From: JACMQX01 sp040385105 | GTDB lineage: Bacteria > Pseudomonadota > Gammaproteobacteria > Burkholderiales > Burkholderiaceae_C | NCBI GenBank assembly: GCA_040385105.1 | Contig: JAZKHY010000036.1 | Coordinates: 1 to 64,000 of the forward strand | Reading direction: 5' to 3' | Length of the DNA stretch: 64,000 nucleotides | Made by a program: the position numbers and the translations under genes | Shown: positions 34,584-42,919 of the stretch, piece after piece | How the letters are laid out: the number at the start of each line of letters is the position of its first letter | Position numbering within the stretch: the first letter of the stretch is position 1 | The notes under the pieces: model-generated | Database searches by the model: none | Seen by the model: the letters and a program-made list of their open reading frames with translations, nothing else | Told to the model about the DNA's origin: nothing

Positions 34584-35477
34584 GTGCGGCTCAGGCATAT
34601 CGAGATATTCAACGCAGTGCTGTCCGCCGGCAGCATCAGCGGCGCCGCGCGCCTGCTGAACCTGACCCAGCCCTCGGTCAGCAAGACGCTGCAGCATGCG
34701 GAGCTGCAGCTGGGGATTGCGCTGTTCCACCGCCACAAGGGGCGGCTCAGCCCCACGCCGGATGCGCTGGCGCTGGCTCCGCACATCGAGCGGCTGTTCC
34801 AGCAGCTGGACGAGGTGCAGCGCCTGGCGGGCAACCTCAAGGCCGGGCATGCCGGGCAGGAGCTGCGCATCCTCACCGCGCTCACGCTGAGCCATGTGGT
34901 CATCCCGCGTGCGGTCAACCTGTTCCGCAAGAAGCATCCGAAGGTGGCGGTGAAGGTCATGTCGGTCCATTCGTCGCAGCTGGTGTCGGGCCTGGCCCTG
35001 CAGGAGGCTGACGTCGGGTTGCTGCTGAGCTCGCTGGTGCATCCTGCCCTGGCCAACGAGCATGTGGCCGCCGGCCAGATGGTCTGCGTGGCCCGGCAGG
35101 ACCAGCTGCCGGCCCGCCTGCGCCGCGCGCGCACCCTCAGGCTGGCGGACCTGGCCGGCCAGTCCGTCATCGCGCTGGATGCCAACGACCCGGTGGGGCG
35201 CATGCTGCACCAGGCCTGCCGCGATGCGGAAGTCCAGCTGGAGAGCGACATCACGGTGCAGACCTACCATGCGGCGCTGGCATTTGCCCAGCACGGCACC
35301 GGCATTGCCATCGTGGACAGCTTCACGGCGCTGTCTGCGGACCCGGCGCTGGTCTCCGTCAAGCCGCTGGAGCCGATGGTCCCGGTGGCGCTGCAGGCCA
35401 TGCGGCCGCTGGCCAAGGCTTCGCCGCCGGCCGTCGCGGAGTTCCTGGCCTGCGTGCGGCAGGTCCTCAACCCATAG
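34584..35477 (+). CDS. LysR-family transcriptional regulator
   Basis: This 297-residue regulator has the N-terminal helix-turn-helix GSISGAARLLNLTQPSVSKT followed by LQHAELQLGIALFHRH, and a LysR effector domain from about residue 90 (LRILTALTLSHVVIPRAVNL). The start is a GTG at 34584 preceded by GAGGAAAG. It lies upstream of an amino-acid-type binding protein and an Asp/Glu racemase-family gene, probably its targets. Confidence 0.93.
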   Translation: MRLRHIEIFNAVLSAGSISGAARLLNLTQPSVSKTLQHAELQLGIALFHRHKGRLSPTPDALALAPHIERLFQQLDEVQRLAGNLKAGHAGQELRILTALTLSHVVIPRAVNLFRKKHPKVAVKVMSVHSSQLVSGLALQEADVGLLLSSLVHPALANEHVAAGQMVCVARQDQLPARLRRARTLRLADLAGQSVIALDANDPVGRMLHQACRDAEVQLESDITVQTYHAALAFAQHGTGIAIVDSFTALSADPALVSVKPLEPMVPVALQAMRPLAKASPPAVAEFLACVRQVLNP

Positions 35478-35573
35478 ATTTAAGGCATGGGGCGTATTCA
35501 AACTGTCAGTCGACGCATGGCCGGCTCTTGCGCACACTTCAGGCCATACCCCAACTGCCTTGAAGGAAAACCC

Positions 35574-36449
35574 ATGAAATTCTGTTGCATCGTCCTTGCG
35601 CTCATGGCGCCGGCCCTTTCAGCCTCCGCAGACACCGTGAAGAAGGTGGCGGACAGCGGCAAGATCACCGTGGCCTACCGCGAGTCGTCCATCCCGTTCA
35701 GCTACGTCACGGGCCCGGGCAAGCCCATCGGCTTCTCGATGGACATCACCAATGCCGTGGTGCAGGAGGTGCGCAAGCAGGCCGGCAAGCCGGTGCTGGA
35801 GGTGGAGTATGTGTCCGTCACCTCGGCCAACCGCATCCCGCTGCTGGTCAACGGCACCATCGACCTGGAGTGCGGCTCCACCACCAACAACTCCACGCGC
35901 GGCAAGGACGTGGCCTTTGCCATCAACCACTTCTATACCGGCACGCGCCTGCTGGCCAAAAAGTCGTCGAAGATAAAGAACTATGCGGACCTGACCGGCA
36001 AGACCGTGGCCACCACCACCGGCACGACCAACCTGCAGGTGCTGCGCAAATACGACCAGGAAAAGAAGACGGACATGAAGTTCCTCTTCGGCCGTGACCA
36101 TTCGGAGTCGTTCCTGCTGGTGGAGGGCGGCCGTGCGCTGGCCTTCGGCATGGACGACATCCTGCTCTACGGCCTGAAGGCCAACGCCGTCAACCCGAAC
36201 GACTATGAAGTCGTGGGCGATGCGCTGCAGGTCGAGCCCTATGCCTGCATGCTGCGCAAGGACGACCCGAAGTTCAAGGCGCTGGTGGACGGCGTGATCG
36301 CCGGCATGATGAAGTCCGGCGAGTTCGACAGGCTCTATGCGAAGTGGTTCCAGCAGCCGATCCCGCCGAAGAACATCGCGCTGGGCGTGCCGATGAGCGC
36401 CGAGCTGCGCGCCAACGTCAAGGCCCGCTCCGACAAGCCGGCGATCTGA
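35574..36449 (+). CDS. Periplasmic amino-acid-binding protein (GltI-like)
   Basis: This 291-residue protein has a signal peptide (MKFCCIVLALMAPALSASAD) and a class II amino-acid-binding fold: ITVAYRESSIPFSYV, GFSMDITNAVVQEV, IDLECGSTTNNSTRGKDV (the Glu/Asp-binding GltI-type loop) and DRLYAKWFQQPIPPKN. It would capture acidic amino acids. No permease or ATPase gene is nearby, so it depends on a transporter elsewhere. A GAAGGAAAA ribosome site precedes the ATG. Confidence 0.9.
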   Translation: MKFCCIVLALMAPALSASADTVKKVADSGKITVAYRESSIPFSYVTGPGKPIGFSMDITNAVVQEVRKQAGKPVLEVEYVSVTSANRIPLLVNGTIDLECGSTTNNSTRGKDVAFAINHFYTGTRLLAKKSSKIKNYADLTGKTVATTTGTTNLQVLRKYDQEKKTDMKFLFGRDHSESFLLVEGGRALAFGMDDILLYGLKANAVNPNDYEVVGDALQVEPYACMLRKDDPKFKALVDGVIAGMMKSGEFDRLYAKWFQQPIPPKNIALGVPMSAELRANVKARSDKPAI

Positions 36450-36471
36450 GGGCGGCTGCGGAGGCACCGGC

Positions 36472-37260
36472 ATGCTGAACCAGCTTGAGCCCGTCGGCGT
36501 GCTCGGCGGCATGGGGCCGGCCGCCGGGGCGGACTTCACCCGCCAGTTCGTGCAGGCCTGCACCGCGCTCATGGCCGAGCGCGGCATACCGGTAAAGGAC
36601 CAGAACTTCCCCGAACACTGGCTGGCCCAGGTGCCGGTTCCCGACCGCACCGCCGGGCTGGAGGAAGAGGGCGCCAGCGCAGCCCAGCCGCTGGAGCCGA
36701 TGCTGCAGGCCATGGGGCGGCTGGCGGCGCTGGGCATTCGCGCCGTGGCCATTGCCTGCAACACGGCGCATGCCTGGCATGCGACGATGCAGTCGCGCTT
36801 TCCGCAGCTGGACGTGCTGCATGTGGCAGATGAAGTGGCTGCTCACCTGCGCGGCGCGGGCATCACCTCCACCGGCCTGCTGGCCACGCAGGGTACTTAC
36901 CGCGCGGGTGTGTATGAGGTCTCGCTGGCGCGCGCCGGCATCCGCTGCCACCTGCCCACCGACGCCGAGCGGCACCTGCTGATGCGCGGCATCTATGAGG
37001 GCGTGAAGGCCGGGCACATGGAACTGGCCCGCACGCTGTTTGCGGACGTGGCCGAAGCGCTGGCCGAGCGGCACGGGCTGCAGTCGCTCATCCTGGGCTG
37101 CACCGAGATTCCGCTGGCCTTGCCGCAGCTGCCATCGCGCCCCGGCCTGCTGTTGATGGACCCGGCCGCGATCCTGGCCAATGCGCTGGCGCACCGGGCC
37201 TATGACGGGCGGCGCCCGGCGGCGGTGAGTGGCGGCTGGAGCAGGCGGGAAATCGCTTAG
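36472..37260 (+). CDS. Aspartate/glutamate racemase family protein
   Basis: This 262-residue protein has the two active-site cysteines of PLP-independent racemases: AIACNTAHAWH near residue 98 and LILGCTEIPLALPQL near 206. The N-terminal VGVLGGMGPAAGADF is typical of aspartate racemases. It would interconvert L- and D-aspartate or a similar acid. It follows the amino-acid-binding protein gene by 22 bp, so uptake and racemisation are linked. Confidence 0.9.
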   Translation: MLNQLEPVGVLGGMGPAAGADFTRQFVQACTALMAERGIPVKDQNFPEHWLAQVPVPDRTAGLEEEGASAAQPLEPMLQAMGRLAALGIRAVAIACNTAHAWHATMQSRFPQLDVLHVADEVAAHLRGAGITSTGLLATQGTYRAGVYEVSLARAGIRCHLPTDAERHLLMRGIYEGVKAGHMELARTLFADVAEALAERHGLQSLILGCTEIPLALPQLPSRPGLLLMDPAAILANALAHRAYDGRRPAAVSGGWSRREIA

Positions 37261-37292
37261 GCTGAGCTGCCGGGGCACTGGTATCGTCGGGA

Positions 37293-38507
37293 GTGCAGCC
37301 CGCCCGAACGAATACCGGAAATCCCGAAGTGACAGAACCATCCGCTCTCCCCGACCCTGACGAGGCCCTGCACACGGCGCAAGCGTATTTCCGGATGGCC
37401 ACCCGCATCAGCAAGCTGGGCTGGTGGACGATCTCCCTCCCGGAACGCAAGCTCACCTGGTCTGACGAGACCTGCCTGATGCATGATGCGCCGCCCGGCT
37501 ACGAGCCCACGCTGGCCGGTGGCGTGCTGACCTTCCTGCCCGAGCACCGCGCCATGGTGGCGCGCCATGTGGACCTGTGCGCAAGCGAGGGCATTCCCTA
37601 CGAGTTCATCGCTTCCAAGCTCACCCTCAAGGGCCGCAAGATCTGGGTGCACTGCTTTGGCGAGGCCGTGCGCGACGCGTCGGGCGCCATCGTCCGCCTG
37701 CAAGGCGCCTTCCAGGACATCACCGAGAAAAGGCGCGCAGAAGCGCGCGCCGTGGCCGAGCTGGAGAACCGCGTGCAGCAGCGCACGGCCGAGCTGGAAA
37801 TTGCCAACAGGGAGCTGCTGGCGGCCAACCGCGAGCTGGAGGCGTTCTCGTACTCCGTCTCGCATGACCTGCGGGCGCCGCTGAGCACCATCAACGGCTT
37901 CAGCCGGCTGCTGGCCAGGGTGGAGGCGCACCGGCTGGACGAGACCAGCAAGCACTACCTGAACCGCATCGAGCTCGGCACCCGGAACATGGGCGAGCTG
38001 ATCGAGGGCCTGCTGTCGCTGGCGCAGCTGTCGCGCAAGAAGCTGCACATGGAAACGGTGGATCTTTCGGCATTGGCGCAGCAGACCGCGCAGGTCTTCC
38101 GCGATGCCGAGCCCGCGCGGGTGGCCGAGGTCGGCATCGAGCCGGGGCTGGCCGCCAGCGGCGACCGCGTGCTGCTCACGGCCGTCATGCAGAACCTGGT
38201 GGGCAACGCCTGGAAGTTCTCGGCCAGGCGCGAAGTGGTCCACCTGGCATTCGGCAGCCAGCCGGGCGAAGGCGGTGAGTGCGTCTATTTCCTGCGGGAC
38301 CGGGGCGCCGGCTTTGACATGGCGTTCTATGGCAAGCTGTTCGGCACATTCGAGCGCCTGCATTCGCCCACGGACTTCACCGGCACCGGCGTCGGCCTGG
38401 CCACGGTCAAGCGCATCATCGAGCGCCACGGCGGGCGCGTCTGGGCCGAAGGCGTTCCCGGGGAAGGCGCGGTGTTCTACTTCACGCTGGGTCAGGCGCC
38501 GTCGTAA
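37293..38507 (+). CDS. PAS-domain sensor histidine kinase
   Basis: This 404-residue soluble kinase has a PAS-like domain (about residues 35-150, ISKLGWWTISLPERKLTW and GAFQDITEKRRAEARA), a coiled-coil linker, and a kinase core: H-box FSYSVSHDLRAPLSTINGFS, N-box NLVGNAWKFSARR and G-boxes RDRGAGFD and GTGVGLATVKRIIE. The C-terminal domain resembles that of the hybrid kinase at 25372. The start is a GTG (37293); GTG 37329 is an alternative. No response regulator is adjacent. Confidence 0.88.
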   Translation: MQPARTNTGNPEVTEPSALPDPDEALHTAQAYFRMATRISKLGWWTISLPERKLTWSDETCLMHDAPPGYEPTLAGGVLTFLPEHRAMVARHVDLCASEGIPYEFIASKLTLKGRKIWVHCFGEAVRDASGAIVRLQGAFQDITEKRRAEARAVAELENRVQQRTAELEIANRELLAANRELEAFSYSVSHDLRAPLSTINGFSRLLARVEAHRLDETSKHYLNRIELGTRNMGELIEGLLSLAQLSRKKLHMETVDLSALAQQTAQVFRDAEPARVAEVGIEPGLAASGDRVLLTAVMQNLVGNAWKFSARREVVHLAFGSQPGEGGECVYFLRDRGAGFDMAFYGKLFGTFERLHSPTDFTGTGVGLATVKRIIERHGGRVWAEGVPGEGAVFYFTLGQAPS

Positions 38508-39256
38508 GGGATCGCGCCGTCCACCGTCTCCCAGATGAACTTGCCGCTGGGCCGTTGTGACTCTTCAAGGATGTGGCCCACCAGGCCGGCCGAGCGGCTG
38601 ACCACCGCCACGCCGCGCATGACCTTCAGCGGAATGCCGATCTCGCCCAGCAGTGCGGCGGCGGCGCCTGTTGCGTTGATGGTGATGTGGCGGCCGGATG
38701 CCTTGTCCACCTCCTGTGCCAGCAGCCTGAGCGCGGCGATGTGCAGGCCGGGCACGCCCGCGCGCTCGGCCACTGCCATCATCCTGGGCGGGCGCGGGTC
38801 GTCCGGCTTGTGGTGAGGGTGGCCGAAGCCGTGCACCGGCTTCCTCGCGGCGGCATGCCGCTCGGCAATCGCGCGGGCGCGTGCCTGCTGCCCTTCAGGC
38901 GCATCCAGTATTTCCTGCAGCAGCACCGCGCATCCTTCCATGGTGCCGATGAAAGTCGGCCCCACACCCAGCAGGCCGGCGGCGACGGCCGACTGCAGCG
39001 CATCGGGCGCGGAGTGGTAGATCAGCCGTGTGGCAATGGCGCTGGGCGTGAGGCCATGCTCCATCAGAGTCACCAGCACGGCGTCAAGCACCTTTGTCTG
39101 CATGGCTGAAGGCCGCTGGCCGGTGAGTTCCAGCAGGAACATTTCAGTGAAGGTGAGCTCGCCGATGAGCCCGTCCACGAGGTTGATGCCGCGGATGAAG
39201 ATGGCGTCCTTGTCGGAGCGGGCAAGGGCGGTGGTCGGGGTGGGGCTGGCTGGCAT
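38492..39256 (-). CDS. Citryl-CoA lyase-like protein (citrate synthase fold, short form)
   Basis: This 254-residue protein matches the C-terminal citrate-synthase-like module of citryl-CoA lyases. The catalytic histidines are in LVTLMEHGLTPSAIATRLIY near residue 66, VHGFGHPHHKPDD near 139 and AGLVGHILEESQRPSG near 228. It would cleave or form a C-C bond in a citryl-type CoA thioester. The start at 39256 (MPASPTPTTALARS) follows AGGA. It is divergent from a CoA-transferase gene and converges with the PAS kinase gene, overlapping 16 bp. Confidence 0.85.
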   Translation of the reverse strand: MPASPTPTTALARSDKDAIFIRGINLVDGLIGELTFTEMFLLELTGQRPSAMQTKVLDAVLVTLMEHGLTPSAIATRLIYHSAPDALQSAVAAGLLGVGPTFIGTMEGCAVLLQEILDAPEGQQARARAIAERHAAARKPVHGFGHPHHKPDDPRPPRMMAVAERAGVPGLHIAALRLLAQEVDKASGRHITINATGAAAALLGEIGIPLKVMRGVAVVSRSAGLVGHILEESQRPSGKFIWETVDGAIPYDGA

Positions 39257-39315
39257 GTGCGGGTTCCTGGTATTGCGGTGCGTGGTGTTTCCGGTTGCCA
39301 CGGTTTGCCAGAGAT

Positions 39316-39330
39316 TTTACAATACCGAAA
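39316..39330 (-). promoter_or_regulatory. Candidate operator, site 1 (TTTC-R-GTATTGT-R-AA motif)
   Basis: On the minus strand this reads TTTCGGTATTGTAAA, almost equal to TTTCAGTATTGTGAA at 44160-44174. It lies in the divergent promoter of the citryl-CoA lyase-like and CoA-transferase genes. Its presence at both divergent promoters suggests one regulator, with the nearby IclR gene as candidate. Confidence 0.5.
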
Positions 39331-39374
39331 ATCTTTTCTCAATATTGAATAGCAAGACATCCTAAGGAACGCCT

Positions 39375-40598
39375 GTGGCCGGACCGTTTTCCCATCTCCG
39401 CGTGATCGACCTGTCGCGCATCCTTGCCGCGCCGCTGGCCGCGCAGAACCTGGCCGACCTGGGGGCTGAAGTCATCAAGGTGGAGCGCCCCGGTGTGGGT
39501 GACGACACGCGCGGCTTCGGCCCGCCCTGGATGAAAGACGGCGAGGGCCATGACACGCGCGAGTCGGCCTACTTCCTGGCCGGCAACCGCAACAAGAAGT
39601 CCGTCACGCTGGACATCAGCCAGCCGCAAGGCCAGGAGATCCTGCGCAAACTGGTTGCACGCAGCGACGTGCTGATTGAAAACTACAAGGCCGGCAACCT
39701 GGCGCGCTACGGCCTGGCGTATGAAGACCTCAGGAAGATCAACCCGAAGCTGATCTATTGCTCGGTCACCGGCTTCGGCCAGACCGGGCCGTATGCGCAG
39801 CGGCCGGGCTATGACTTTGTGTTCCAGGGCATGGGCGGCATGATGAGCATCACCGGCGAGCGCGACGGCGAGCCCGGTGGCGGCCCGCAGAAGGTGGGCA
39901 TCCCCATCGTGGACTACCTTACCGGCCTGTACACCAGCATTGCGCTCACGGCGGCCATCGCCCACCGCGAGCGCACCGGCGAGGGCCAGTGCATCGACAT
40001 GGCGCTGCTGGACACCGCAGTGGCTGTCAATGTGACGCAGGTGCTGTCGTACTTCTGCTCGGGCAAGGTGCCGGGGCGGCTGGGCAATGCGCATCCGCAC
40101 ATCGTGCCGTACGAGGTGTTCCCGGTGGCGGACGGGCACATGATCCTGGCGGTGGCCAATGACGCGCAGTTTGCCCGCTTCTGCGAAGTGGCCGGCCGCG
40201 AAGACCTGGCGAAGGACCCGCGCTTCACCGCCAATGCGGGCCGCGTGGTGAACCGCAAGGAACTCATTCCGGTGATCCGGGAGATCCTGCTGACCCGTAA
40301 CAAGGCGGCATGGATGGAGGCGCTGGAGGCGCGTGATGTGGCCTGCGGGCCGATCAACACCATCGAGGAAGTGTTTGAAGACCCGCAGGTGCTGCACCGC
40401 GGCTTGCGGGTGGACATGCCGCATCCGCTGGGGGCTGACGCGCCGACGCTGGCCAACCCGATCCGCCTGTCGGCCTCGCCGGTGGAATACCGCATGCCGC
40501 CACCGCTGCTGGGGGAACACAACGACGAGGTTTACTCCGGGTTCCTGGGGATGAGTGTGGAAGAGGTGGCATGGTTGAGGACCGCAGGGGTCATTTAG
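39375..40598 (+). CDS. Type III CoA-transferase (CaiB/BaiF family)
   Basis: This 407-residue enzyme would move CoA between carboxylic acids. It has the family start VIDLSRILAAPLAAQNLADL, the VIKVERPGVGDDTRGFGPP block, the FLAGNRNKKSVTLDI stretch and the catalytic Asp region GQCIDMALLDTAVAV near residue 207. GFGQTGPYAQRPGYDFVFQG is typical. The start is a GTG with AAGGAA upstream. It is divergent from the citryl-CoA lyase-like gene. The 663-bp repeat element begins 2 bp after its stop. Confidence 0.92.
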   Translation: MAGPFSHLRVIDLSRILAAPLAAQNLADLGAEVIKVERPGVGDDTRGFGPPWMKDGEGHDTRESAYFLAGNRNKKSVTLDISQPQGQEILRKLVARSDVLIENYKAGNLARYGLAYEDLRKINPKLIYCSVTGFGQTGPYAQRPGYDFVFQGMGGMMSITGERDGEPGGGPQKVGIPIVDYLTGLYTSIALTAAIAHRERTGEGQCIDMALLDTAVAVNVTQVLSYFCSGKVPGRLGNAHPHIVPYEVFPVADGHMILAVANDAQFARFCEVAGREDLAKDPRFTANAGRVVNRKELIPVIREILLTRNKAAWMEALEARDVACGPINTIEEVFEDPQVLHRGLRVDMPHPLGADAPTLANPIRLSASPVEYRMPPPLLGEHNDEVYSGFLGMSVEEVAWLRTAGVI

Positions 40599-40600
40599 CA

Positions 40601-40644
40601 GCAGCGCCTGCGGCGCTGAGAATGTTGAGCCGCGCGTTGCGCGT
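40601..40644 (+). repeat. Left terminal inverted repeat of the 663-bp element
   Basis: It starts GCAGCGCCTGCGGCGCTGAG and ends CCGCGCGTTGCGCGT. It matches the reverse complement of 41220-41263 at 39 of 44 positions. It begins 2 bp after the CoA-transferase stop. Confidence 0.85.
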
Positions 40645-41219
40645 CATCTCACGCACGGATTGTCTCCTGCGGCGAGCGGTGTATGCGCCGTGCCGGCCGA
40701 CGTCACCGGCCGCCTTCGGCGGCTCCCCTGCGCTGCTCTGTCTTGCGGGCCACTGCGGAACTCGCTGCGTTCGCCTTCGGCTCTCTCCGCTCGGACAACC
40801 GCAGTGAGTCAGTTCACGAAGCGCGCTGCGCGCGCGCCCGCAAGCCATGCGCTGCTCGGCGGTGCCTCCACGGCCGGCCCGGCGCACACACCACTCACCG
40901 CGAGATGGGTGTTGCCTCTGGCGGTGCAGGAAGACCGCGACCGGTGCCGAACCACGATGCGGGCTGCAAGGTTGTGGGTAGGGCTGTGGGCGCGCCTCTG
41001 CGGTGCCGAGCATCGCAGAAATCGAGGGTTGCTCCGCGCAGCGGAGAAGCGAAGGAGCGATTTTGGCCATGGCGCGTTCAGCGCCCATGTCCAAAATCGA
41101 CCCGTAGCGACCCCTCGATTTCGAGAAGCGCAGGGGACCCCGAAGCGCAGCGTAGGGGCGCCGCAGTGAAGCGCCCACAGCCCTGCCCACAGCCTTGCGC
41201 GAGGTACAGGCTAGGAAGA

Positions 41220-41263
41220 ACGCGCAACGCGCGGCCCAAAATTTTCAGTGCCGTAGGCGCTGC
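41220..41263 (-). repeat. Right terminal inverted repeat of the 663-bp element
   Basis: Read on the minus strand it starts GCAGCGCCTACGGCACTGAA and ends CCGCGCGTTGCGCGT. The differences from the left end are five single bases. From here to the MaoC stop at 41339 (75 bp) I see nothing notable. Confidence 0.85.
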
Positions 41264-41338
41264 AATTGAAGGGACTGCGGCGCACCTGGCACTTGAGCTG
41301 GTGCGATGAGGGGCAAGTGCGGGGTGGCCACTCTTGAG

Positions 41339-41830
41339 CTATCGCTTCATCATCACTTTGGCGGTGTACTCCAGCACCAGTTCGCCGCGCTGATTGATGA
41401 CCCGCATCGCGACGCCGATCACACCGCGTGCCGGGTCCTTCGTCTCTTTCTTGCTGGCGATTTCCACCTCGGCATGCAGCGTGTCGCCGGCTTTGACCGG
41501 CGCATGGAAGCGGAAGCCGTCCATGCCCAGCCCGGCCAGGGTGTTGCGCCCGAGGATGCTCTCCATCATGCCGCCGGAGAACGACGCGGTCAGGAAGCCC
41601 GGCGCGATCGGCTCGCCGTAGGGCCCGCCTGCCGCATGGGCATGGTCGATGAACACTGGCAGGGTCATGCCCGCCATGGCGGTGAAGTTGACCAGGTGGG
41701 TTTGCGTGACGGTGCGGCTGTAGGTCAGATGCACATCACCGACATTGAACGCATCAAAGGTGGGTGTGGCCACCTCGATGCGGCGCCCGGTGGCGGCCGT
41801 CGCGACGGGCGCTGCGGCTGCCCCGCTCAT
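41339..41830 (-). CDS. MaoC-like dehydratase (copy 1)
   Basis: This 163-residue hot-dog-fold protein belongs to the MaoC/R-specific enoyl-CoA hydratase family. The hydratase motif is partly visible: VNFTAMAGMTLPVFIDHAHA in place of the Asp-x4-His region, then IAPGFLTASFSGGMME. The C-terminal ILGRNTLAGLGMDGFRF and GDTLHAEVEIASKKE are usual. It would hydrate an unsaturated acyl-CoA. It is the last gene of a three-gene minus-strand operon (CoA-transferase, Bug receptor, MaoC), 13 bp after the Bug gene. Confidence 0.87.
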   Translation of the reverse strand: MSGAAAAPVATAATGRRIEVATPTFDAFNVGDVHLTYSRTVTQTHLVNFTAMAGMTLPVFIDHAHAAGGPYGEPIAPGFLTASFSGGMMESILGRNTLAGLGMDGFRFHAPVKAGDTLHAEVEIASKKETKDPARGVIGVAMRVINQRGELVLEYTAKVMMKR

Positions 41831-41843
41831 GGGTTCACTTTCA

Positions 41844-42845
41844 TCACTTGGCGATCCCCAGTGCCTTGGCGATGCGCGCGGTCTTCTCGGTCTCGGCCTT
41901 CATGCTGGCGCTGAACTCATCATTGGTCGGCGAGATGAGCTGCGCGCCCAGGGCCTGCAGGCGCTCCATGACTTCGGGCGTTTTCATGGCCTGCGTCACC
42001 AGCTGGTGCAGGCGGGCCTGCACCTCCGGCGGCAAGCCCGAGCGTGTCACGAAGCCATACCACAGCGGCGTGGCCACATAGTTCGGCTGGCCCATGCCTT
42101 CGGGCAGCGTGGGCACGTCAGGCAACGCGGGCGAGCGCTGGGTGTTGAACAGGCCGAGCGCCTTCACCCGGCCCGACTTGATGTGCTGCAGCGACAGCGG
42201 CATGGCAGACGGGTACATCGCGATCTGCCCGCCGATGACGTCCGTCATGGCCTGGGCCGTGCTCTTGTAGGGCACCTCCACAATGTCCAGGCCCAGTGCC
42301 TGCTTGAACAGCTCCATCTCGACCTGGCTCGGCGTGCCGGGGCCTGACGATGCGTAGCTCAGCTTGCCCGGGTTGGCCTTGACATAGGCGATGAACTCTT
42401 TCAGGTTGTTGACCGGCAGTGTCGGTGTCACCGTGAGCACGATGGGCACGATGGCGACCTTGGCCACCGGCACGAAGTCCTTTGACGGGTCGTACGGTGC
42501 CTTGGTGTTGGTGCCCGGCACGATGGTGAAGGGGTTGGCCACCATGAGCAGCGTGTAGCCATCGGCCGGCGCCTGCAGGGCGTTGAGCGTGCCGACGATA
42601 CCGCCGCCGCCTTCCTTGGTGTCGATGACGACCGGCTGCTTGATCTCTTCCGAGATCTTCTGCCCCACCGTGCGGGCAATCACGTCGCTGCCGGTGCCGG
42701 CTGCAAAGGGCACGACGATGCGGATGGCCTTGTTGGGGAAGGGGCCGCTTTGCGCCCAGGCGGCGGGCAGCGTGCCCAGGCCGAGGGCAAGGGCACCGGC
42801 CAGTGCGGTGAGCTGGCGGCGGCGAAGGAGGGGCGTGGTTTGCAT
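41844..42845 (-). CDS. Bug-family tripartite tricarboxylate transporter receptor (copy 1)
   Basis: This 333-residue periplasmic binding protein has a twin-arginine-like or Sec leader (LRRRQLTALAGALALGLGTL) and the Bug fold: FPNKAIRIVVPFAAGTGSDV, PADGYTLLMVANPFTIVPG, FKQALGLDIVEVPYKSTAQA, DVIGGQIAMYPSAMPLSLQH. Bug receptors bind carboxylates such as citrate, glutamate or aromatic acids. No TctA/TctB membrane genes are nearby. The start at 42845 has GGAGA upstream. It lies between CoA-transferase and MaoC genes, so it likely captures the acid they handle. Confidence 0.93.
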   Translation of the reverse strand: MQTTPLLRRRQLTALAGALALGLGTLPAAWAQSGPFPNKAIRIVVPFAAGTGSDVIARTVGQKISEEIKQPVVIDTKEGGGGIVGTLNALQAPADGYTLLMVANPFTIVPGTNTKAPYDPSKDFVPVAKVAIVPIVLTVTPTLPVNNLKEFIAYVKANPGKLSYASSGPGTPSQVEMELFKQALGLDIVEVPYKSTAQAMTDVIGGQIAMYPSAMPLSLQHIKSGRVKALGLFNTQRSPALPDVPTLPEGMGQPNYVATPLWYGFVTRSGLPPEVQARLHQLVTQAMKTPEVMERLQALGAQLISPTNDEFSASMKAETEKTARIAKALGIAK

Positions 42846-42919
42846 GATGGGTCTCCGGTAGTTCTGGTGTGGTTTGCGAATGAATGTGAATGGGACGTGT
42901 CTGGCGGAAAGGGGCGGCG

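Larger units (their letters stand above)
40601..41263. repeat. 663-bp non-coding composite repeat with 44-bp terminal inverted repeats
   Basis: This element has no gene of its own and fills the gap between two convergent genes. Its ends (40601-40644 and 41220-41263) are inverted repeats matching at 39 of 44 bases. Inside are two palindromic modules. Module A has 40671-40699 against 40871-40899 (25 of 29 bases) and CACTGCGG (40751-40758) against CCGCAGTG (40799-40806). Module B has 40966-40993 against 41171-41198 (26 of 28), GAAATCGAGGG (41018-41028) against CCCTCGATTTC (41112-41122), and a central hairpin GATTTTGG (41059-41066) with CCAAAATC (41091-41098). The six frames give only Arg/Ala/Pro-rich text. 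It resembles a MITE-like or dispersed family repeat of Comamonadaceae; this is not checked. Confidence 0.8.

Noticed and set aside
40591..41190. Open frames inside the 663-bp element
   Set aside because: Arg/Ala/Pro-rich with repeats from the palindromes and no ribosome site; treated as non-coding.
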